Of a stretch of 16,315 bases of DNA, positions 12,699 to 16,315 are shown piece by piece. Each line of letters begins with the position of its first letter. Position 1 is the stretch's first letter. The DNA is from an uncultured Thermoleophilia bacterium (GTDB lineage: Bacteria > Actinomycetota > Thermoleophilia > UBA2241). The notes under the pieces were generated by a model, which was given only the letters and a program-made list of their open reading frames with translations, was not told the origin of the DNA and ran no database searches. The stretch spans positions 1-16,315 of the forward strand of contig CAIXSE010000411.1 in NCBI GenBank assembly GCA_903921965.1, in the 5' to 3' direction. A program made the translations under genes and the position numbers.

Positions 12699-13634
12699 AT
12701 GGCTGAACTGAACGGACTCCAGCAGCGGCTCCGCCGCCTCGCCGAGGAGCGCGACGCCGTCATCCTCGCGCACAACTACCAGCGTCCCGAGGTCCAGGAC
12801 GCGGCCGACCACACCGGCGATTCCCTCGAGCTCTCGCGCATCGCCGCCAGGGACCCGCGCAGCGTCATCCTGTTCTGCGGCGTGCACTTCATGGCCGAGA
12901 CGGCCTACATCCTCGCGCCGCAGAAGACGGTGCTCATGCCCGACAAGCGCGCCGGCTGCCCGATGGCCGACATGGCCACGGCGCACGGGGTGCGCGAGCT
13001 CAAGAAGCAGCACCCCGACGCCGTGGTCGTCTCGTACGTCAACACGTCGGCCGACATCAAGGCCGAGACCGACGTGTGCTGCACCAGCGCCAACGCCGTG
13101 AAGATCGTGGAGCAGTTCCCCAGGGACCAGAAGATCATCTTCGTGCCCGACAGGAACCTCGGCGACTACGTGGCGCGGCAGACCGGCCGCGAAGACACGA
13201 TGATCCTGTGGCAGGGCTGGTGCCACGTGCACGACGACTTCCGCGCCGCCGAGATCCGCGAGATCCAGGCGCGGAACCCCGACGCCGTGCTCATGGCGCA
13301 CCCGGAGAGCCGCCGCGAGGTGCTCGACATCGCCGACGTCGTCACGAGCACGTCCGGCATGCTGCGGTACCCGGGCACGAGCGACGCGAAGACGTTCATC
13401 GTCGCGACCGAGACAGGCCTGCTGTACCGGCTCGGCATCCTCTACCCGGACAGGAAGTTCATCCCGGCGTCGCCGCACGCCGTCTGCCCCAACATGAAGC
13501 GGACCACGCTCGAGAAGGCCGTCGCGACGCTCGACGACGAGTGGGACGACGTGCTCGACCACGAGGTCACCGTGGCGCCGCGCATCCGCGAGGCGGCGCT
13601 GCGCGCCGTCGAGCGCATGCTCGACGTGGGCTGA
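12699..13634 (+). CDS. nadA: Quinolinate synthase NadA
   Basis: The 311-residue enzyme condenses iminoaspartate with dihydroxyacetone phosphate to quinolinate in de novo NAD synthesis. The motif ILAHNYQRPEVQDAADHTGDS (residues 22-42) identifies the family. The three [4Fe-4S] ligands are probably Cys87 (AGCPMA), Cys175 (GWCHVH) and Cys263 (AVCPNMK), at spacings like those of the Thermotoga enzyme (Cys83/168/254). The oxygen-sensitive cluster fits an anaerobe but does not prove one. The usual partners nadB and nadC are absent from the window. ATG 12699 has no ribosome site but stands 6 bases after a TATACT hexamer. Confidence 0.96.
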   Translation: MAELNGLQQRLRRLAEERDAVILAHNYQRPEVQDAADHTGDSLELSRIAARDPRSVILFCGVHFMAETAYILAPQKTVLMPDKRAGCPMADMATAHGVRELKKQHPDAVVVSYVNTSADIKAETDVCCTSANAVKIVEQFPRDQKIIFVPDRNLGDYVARQTGREDTMILWQGWCHVHDDFRAAEIREIQARNPDAVLMAHPESRREVLDIADVVTSTSGMLRYPGTSDAKTFIVATETGLLYRLGILYPDRKFIPASPHAVCPNMKRTTLEKAVATLDDEWDDVLDHEVTVAPRIREAALRAVERMLDVG

Positions 13635-13666
13635 GGCCGGGGGCGGCTGCGCCCACCCTGCCGGCC
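13635..13666. terminator. Weak hairpin between nadA and the deacetylase gene
   Basis: GGCCGG (13635-13640) can pair with CCGGCC (13661-13666), with an inner GGGC/GCCC pair and a bulge. It fills nearly all of the 34 bases between two convergent stops, so a terminator role is plausible but not strong. There is no T-run. Confidence 0.3.
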
Positions 13667-13668
13667 CG

Positions 13669-14484
13669 TCAGCGAGACGCCAGCAGCTCCGAGACCGTGA
13701 CGAACCCGTAGCCCTTCGCGGCGAGCGCCTCCAGGATAAGCGGCAACGCTCGCCGCGACGCCGCCCGGCCCTCGCCCCACGGGTGCAGCAGGATGATGGC
13801 GCCGGGGCGCACGTTGGCGACCACGTAGTCGGTCATCGCCTGCGCGTCGCCGGCGAGACTGCCCATCGAGTCCGGCTCGAGGTCCCAGGTGACGCTCGTG
13901 CGGTCGTGCGTCGCCAGGTAGTACGGCTCCGAGACGAGCTTCTTGCAGTAGGGGGGCCGGAAGAAGATCTCACCCGTGAAGCCGGCCGCCGTGATCAGCG
14001 CGTCCGTCCGTTCCACCTCGCTCGCGACCGCGTCGACGCTCACGCCCACGAGGCGGCGGTGCGTGAACGAGTGGTTGCCGATCTCCTCGCCGGCGGCGAC
14101 CAGCGCTTCCAGCGCCGCCGGATCCCTCTGCGCGACACGGCCGATCACGAAGAACGTGCCCTTCGCGTCGTGCGCTGCGAGGTCGGCGAGGACCTCGTCG
14201 ACGTACCGCGCGTCCGGGCCGTCGTCGAAGGTGAGAGCCACCGCCTGTCGCTGCGTGTCGGCGTGCGACACGAGCATCCCGGCCACCTGCACGGTCCGGG
14301 AGTTCATGAGCCAGTACGACGACGCGGCCACGACGGCGAGTGCCACGAAGACCATGACGGCGATGCGAAGGGCGGCCCACCACGGCGTCTTCGCGCGGCC
14401 GCGGACGAGCCGCCACGCCAGCGCGAGCACGGCGGCGAGCACCGCCACGGCGCCGGCGAACGAGATGAGATCCAGGTTGACCAC
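13669..14484 (-). CDS. Membrane-anchored polysaccharide deacetylase (NodB domain, CE4 type)
   Basis: The 271-residue protein has two hydrophobic segments (about 7-27 and 41-60), followed by an outward-facing NodB domain. Motif 1 is TFDDGP with Asp87 and Asp88, motif 2 is HSFTH with His138 and His142, motif 3 is RPPY at 176-179, and LLHPW with His234 supplies the catalytic acid. All metal and catalytic residues are present, so it should be active on N-acetylated glycans such as peptidoglycan. The second helix may act as the export anchor. The GTG start has no ribosome site but stands 6 bases after TAGACT. The gene is divergent from the acetyltransferase gene with only 31 bases between starts. 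Confidence 0.92.
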   Translation of the reverse strand: MVNLDLISFAGAVAVLAAVLALAWRLVRGRAKTPWWAALRIAVMVFVALAVVAASSYWLMNSRTVQVAGMLVSHADTQRQAVALTFDDGPDARYVDEVLADLAAHDAKGTFFVIGRVAQRDPAALEALVAAGEEIGNHSFTHRRLVGVSVDAVASEVERTDALITAAGFTGEIFFRPPYCKKLVSEPYYLATHDRTSVTWDLEPDSMGSLAGDAQAMTDYVVANVRPGAIILLHPWGEGRAASRRALPLILEALAAKGYGFVTVSELLASR

Positions 14485-14490
14485 CGCCGG

Positions 14491-14496
14491 AGTCTA
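14491..14496 (-). promoter_or_regulatory. -10 hexamer of the deacetylase gene, leaderless transcript
   Basis: On the minus strand TAGACT ends 6 bases before the GTG start at 14484. Transcription would begin at the start codon. It lies 7 bases from the opposed -10 of the acetyltransferase gene. Confidence 0.45.
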
Positions 14497-14503
14497 CAGC
14501 GCG

Positions 14504-14509
14504 TATGCT
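14504..14509 (+). promoter_or_regulatory. -10 hexamer of the GNAT gene, leaderless transcript
   Basis: TATGCT ends 6 bases before the ATG at 14516, and no ribosome site is present. A TTGACC at 14477-14482, inside the divergent deacetylase gene, is the only -35-like sequence, but the 21-base spacing is long. Confidence 0.45.
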
Positions 14510-14515
14510 TGGCGC

Positions 14516-15022
14516 ATGTCCGGCGCGCCCCGCAGCATCCCCCGGTTCCCGCCCGCGCTGAGCGGCTACGCCGCGCGCGCCGCCACGGAGGAAGACGCCG
14601 CAGGCCTCTCCGCCTGCGCCCGGGCCGCCTACGCCAAGTACGTCGAACGGAACGGGCTCGTCCCGGTGCCGATGCGCCAGGACTACGCCGAGGTCGTGCG
14701 CGACTGGCAGGTCACCGTGGTGGAGCACGCCGGCGAGGTAGCCGCGCTCATCGTCATGGGGCCGGCCGACGAAGGCTTCCTGCTCGACAACGTGGCGGTG
14801 GCGCCCGCCCACCAGGGCGGAGGTCTGGGCCGGGCGCTGCTCGCCTACGCCGAGGAGGAGGCCGTGCGCCAGGGCTTCGACTCGATCTACCTGTACGCGC
14901 AGGAAGTCATGAGCGAGAACATCGCCCTCTACGAGCACCTCGGCTACGTGGAGTACGCGCGGCGCCGCGAGCACGGCCTGCCGCGCGTGTACCTGCGCAA
15001 GCAACTGGCGCCGGCCGGCTGA
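14516..15022 (+). CDS. GNAT-family N-acetyltransferase
   Basis: This 168-residue protein has the acetyl-CoA binding motif A at VAVAPAHQGGGLGRALL (about 93-109) and motif B at NIALYEHLGY (135-144), both intact. Length and fold order are typical of single-domain GNAT proteins. The acceptor substrate cannot be told. The ATG at 14516 follows the TATGCT hexamer at a leaderless distance. The aminotransferase gene downstream has its own promoter candidate, so I do not infer an operon. Confidence 0.9.
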   Translation: MSGAPRSIPRFPPALSGYAARAATEEDAAGLSACARAAYAKYVERNGLVPVPMRQDYAEVVRDWQVTVVEHAGEVAALIVMGPADEGFLLDNVAVAPAHQGGGLGRALLAYAEEEAVRQGFDSIYLYAQEVMSENIALYEHLGYVEYARRREHGLPRVYLRKQLAPAG

Positions 15023-15104
15023 CGCCGCGGCGCCGGCGCCGGCCTCCCCGCCGCCGGGCGAGCCCGGGCGCCGCTCCATCGACACCGCGGCTCGTCCGCG
15101 GCTG

Positions 15105-15110
15105 TAGACT
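15105..15110 (+). promoter_or_regulatory. Candidate -10 hexamer of the aminotransferase gene
   Basis: TAGACT would start transcription near 15117 and give a leader of about 40 nt. Unlike its neighbours this gene has a real ribosome site (GAGGAAG at 15148-15154). TCGACA at 15079-15084 resembles a -35 element, but the 20-base spacing is long. Confidence 0.3.
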
Positions 15111-15157
15111 GGTCAACCGCAGCCACCCGGCCAGTGCGCCACAGAGAGAGGAAGCCC

Positions 15158-16315
15158 ATGTGCGTCGACGCGCCCGCCCCGAACCCGCTCCCGCTCGACT
15201 GGGACACGGCGGCCACAGCTGAGCGCCGGCGGCGGTTCCTGGCCCCGGCGTTGGCGACGTTCGTCGCCTACGACGAGCCCGTCGTGTGGCAGCGGGGCCG
15301 CGGCCAGTACGTGTGGGACAACGCCGGCAGGCGCTACCTCGACTGCATGGCGCAGAACGTGTGCATCAGCGTCGGCCACGCGCACCCCGGCGTGCTCGCG
15401 GCGGTGCAGGCGCAGATGGAGGACATCCCGCACGTCACGACGGCGTACCACCACCCGCAGCCGGGGCACTTCGCGGAGGAGCTGGTGGCGAAGCTGCCGG
15501 CGAGCGAGGACTGGGTCGTGCACTTCGTCAACAGCGGCGCGGAGGCCGTGGACCTCGCGGTCCTCATGGCTCGCGCCGCCACGCAGCACTACGAAGTGCT
15601 GACGCTGCGCGACGCCTACCACGGCATGCACTACGGCGCCCAGACGGCGACGGGCATCGGGCAGGCGCGGCAGCTCGTGCCGCCTGCCCCCGGCTACGTG
15701 CAGGTGATGGCGCCGCACCCGTACCGCGGCCCGCTCGGTCCGGAGGCCGCGCCCTACCTGGCCGAGCTCGACCGCGTGCTGCACACGAACACATCCGGCG
15801 CCGTGGCCGGCCTCATCGCGGAGCCCATCCAGGGGTACGGCGGCATCGTCGAGATGCCGGCCGGCTGGCTCAAGGGCGCCGCCGAACAGGTGCGCGCGGC
15901 CGGCGGCCTGCTGATCGTGGACGAGGTGCAGGCCGGCTTCGCACGCACCGGCGACCACTTCTGGGGCTTCGAGGCCCACGACGTGGTGCCCGACGTGATC
16001 GTCGTGTCCAAGGGCATCGGGAACGGGTTCCCGATCGCGGCCGTGATGGCCCGCCGCGAGGTGGCCGAGGGCATGGCCTCGCGGATGTTCTTCAACACCT
16101 ACGGCTCGAACCCGATGAGCTGCGCGGCCGGTCGCGCCGTGCTGCGCGCCATCGACGAGGAGGGCCTGCAGGCCAACGCGGCGGCCGTGGGCGGCCAGAT
16201 CCTCGCCGGCCTGCGCGAGCTGCAGGGCCGCTACGAACAGCTCGGCGACGTGCGCGGCCGCGGCCTGCTGATCGGCGCCGAGGTCGTGCGCGACGCCGAC
16301 ACCCGCGCGGCCGAC
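15158..16315 (+). CDS. Class III pyridoxal-phosphate aminotransferase, AGXT2-like (3' end outside window)
   Basis: An open frame of 386 codons runs to the right edge; perhaps 50 to 60 residues are missing. The fold-type I features are clear: NSGAEAVDLAVLMARA for phosphate binding, DAYHGMHYG, Asp255 in VDEVQAGFARTG for the pyridine nitrogen, and Lys285 in VVSKGIGNGFP as the Schiff-base lysine. The segments SVGHAHP, AEPIQGYGGIVEMP and HFWGFEAHDVVPD resemble mitochondrial alanine-glyoxylate aminotransferase 2 and bacterial relatives. The amino donor and acceptor are uncertain, since related enzymes use omega-amino acids. GAGGAAG before ATG 15158 supports the start. Confidence 0.92.
   Translation, partial: MCVDAPAPNPLPLDWDTAATAERRRRFLAPALATFVAYDEPVVWQRGRGQYVWDNAGRRYLDCMAQNVCISVGHAHPGVLAAVQAQMEDIPHVTTAYHHPQPGHFAEELVAKLPASEDWVVHFVNSGAEAVDLAVLMARAATQHYEVLTLRDAYHGMHYGAQTATGIGQARQLVPPAPGYVQVMAPHPYRGPLGPEAAPYLAELDRVLHTNTSGAVAGLIAEPIQGYGGIVEMPAGWLKGAAEQVRAAGGLLIVDEVQAGFARTGDHFWGFEAHDVVPDVIVVSKGIGNGFPIAAVMARREVAEGMASRMFFNTYGSNPMSCAAGRAVLRAIDEEGLQANAAAVGGQILAGLRELQGRYEQLGDVRGRGLLIGAEVVRDADTRAAD

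Noticed and set aside
11958..13562. Long minus-strand open frame across the regulator end, the HdeD-family gene and nadA
   Set aside because: It runs through a strong hairpin and antisense to nadA, and its product is low-complexity. The real minus-strand gene here is the HdeD-family one in another frame.
15023..15157. Hairpin CCGGGC-GA-GCCCGG at 15054-15067 as a terminator of the GNAT gene
   Set aside because: The loop would be only two bases and there is no T-run. In DNA this GC-rich, short palindromes arise by chance; otherwise only the aminotransferase promoter candidate is seen here.
1..16315. CRISPR arrays, insertion sequences, tRNA or rRNA genes, phage genes
   Set aside because: I saw no regularly spaced repeats, transposase or integrase motifs, tRNA-like cloverleaf or rRNA sequence anywhere in the window.

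Overview
The window is very GC-rich DNA with strong G/C bias at third codon positions and many GTG starts. Several genes carry a TAnnnT -10 hexamer directly in front of the start codon. Together with a hydrogenase/heterodisulfide-reductase-type energy module and an iron-sulfur quinolinate synthase, this suggests an anaerobic, high-GC bacterium, most likely an Actinomycetota lineage. That placement is inference; no rRNA or other marker gene is present.

Region 1 (69-8563, minus strand) is one operon of eight genes. Its order of transcription is: HdrA-type flavoprotein 2, a QmoC-like membrane subunit (HdrC plus HdrE fusion), HdrA-type flavoprotein 1, MvhD, MvhG (hydrogenase small subunit), MvhA (NiFe hydrogenase large subunit, group 3c type), a hydrogenase maturation protease and HypA. 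Genes are separated by 4-nt overlaps or gaps of 6-48 nt. There is no HdrB, so this is not a conventional heterodisulfide reductase. The simplest reading is a membrane-attached complex passing electrons between H2, flavins, menaquinone and possibly ferredoxin. The two HdrA paralogues have lost complementary sets of iron-sulfur modules, which suggests an obligate heterodimer that together equals one complete HdrA. This is the most interesting part of the window.

Region 2 (about 8564-8901) is a divergent control region. It is less GC-rich than its surroundings and holds two opposed promoter candidates, an inverted-heptamer operator candidate near -60 of the hydrogenase promoter, and a CRP/FNR-like palindrome over its predicted start of transcription.

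Region 3 (8902-11971, plus strand) is a three-gene signalling operon: a cytoplasmic GAF histidine kinase, a membrane NarL-type (HisKA_3) histidine kinase and a NarL/FixJ response regulator. It is divergent from the hydrogenase operon and a plausible regulator of it.

Region 4 (12008-16315) is ordinary chromosomal content. It begins with a strong hairpin between convergent genes, followed by an HdeD-family membrane protein (minus), quinolinate synthase NadA (plus), a membrane-anchored polysaccharide deacetylase (minus), a GNAT acetyltransferase (plus) and a class III aminotransferase cut by the right edge (plus). NadA, the deacetylase and the acetyltransferase look like leaderless messages. The left edge (1-50) holds the last 15 codons of an unidentified plus-strand gene.
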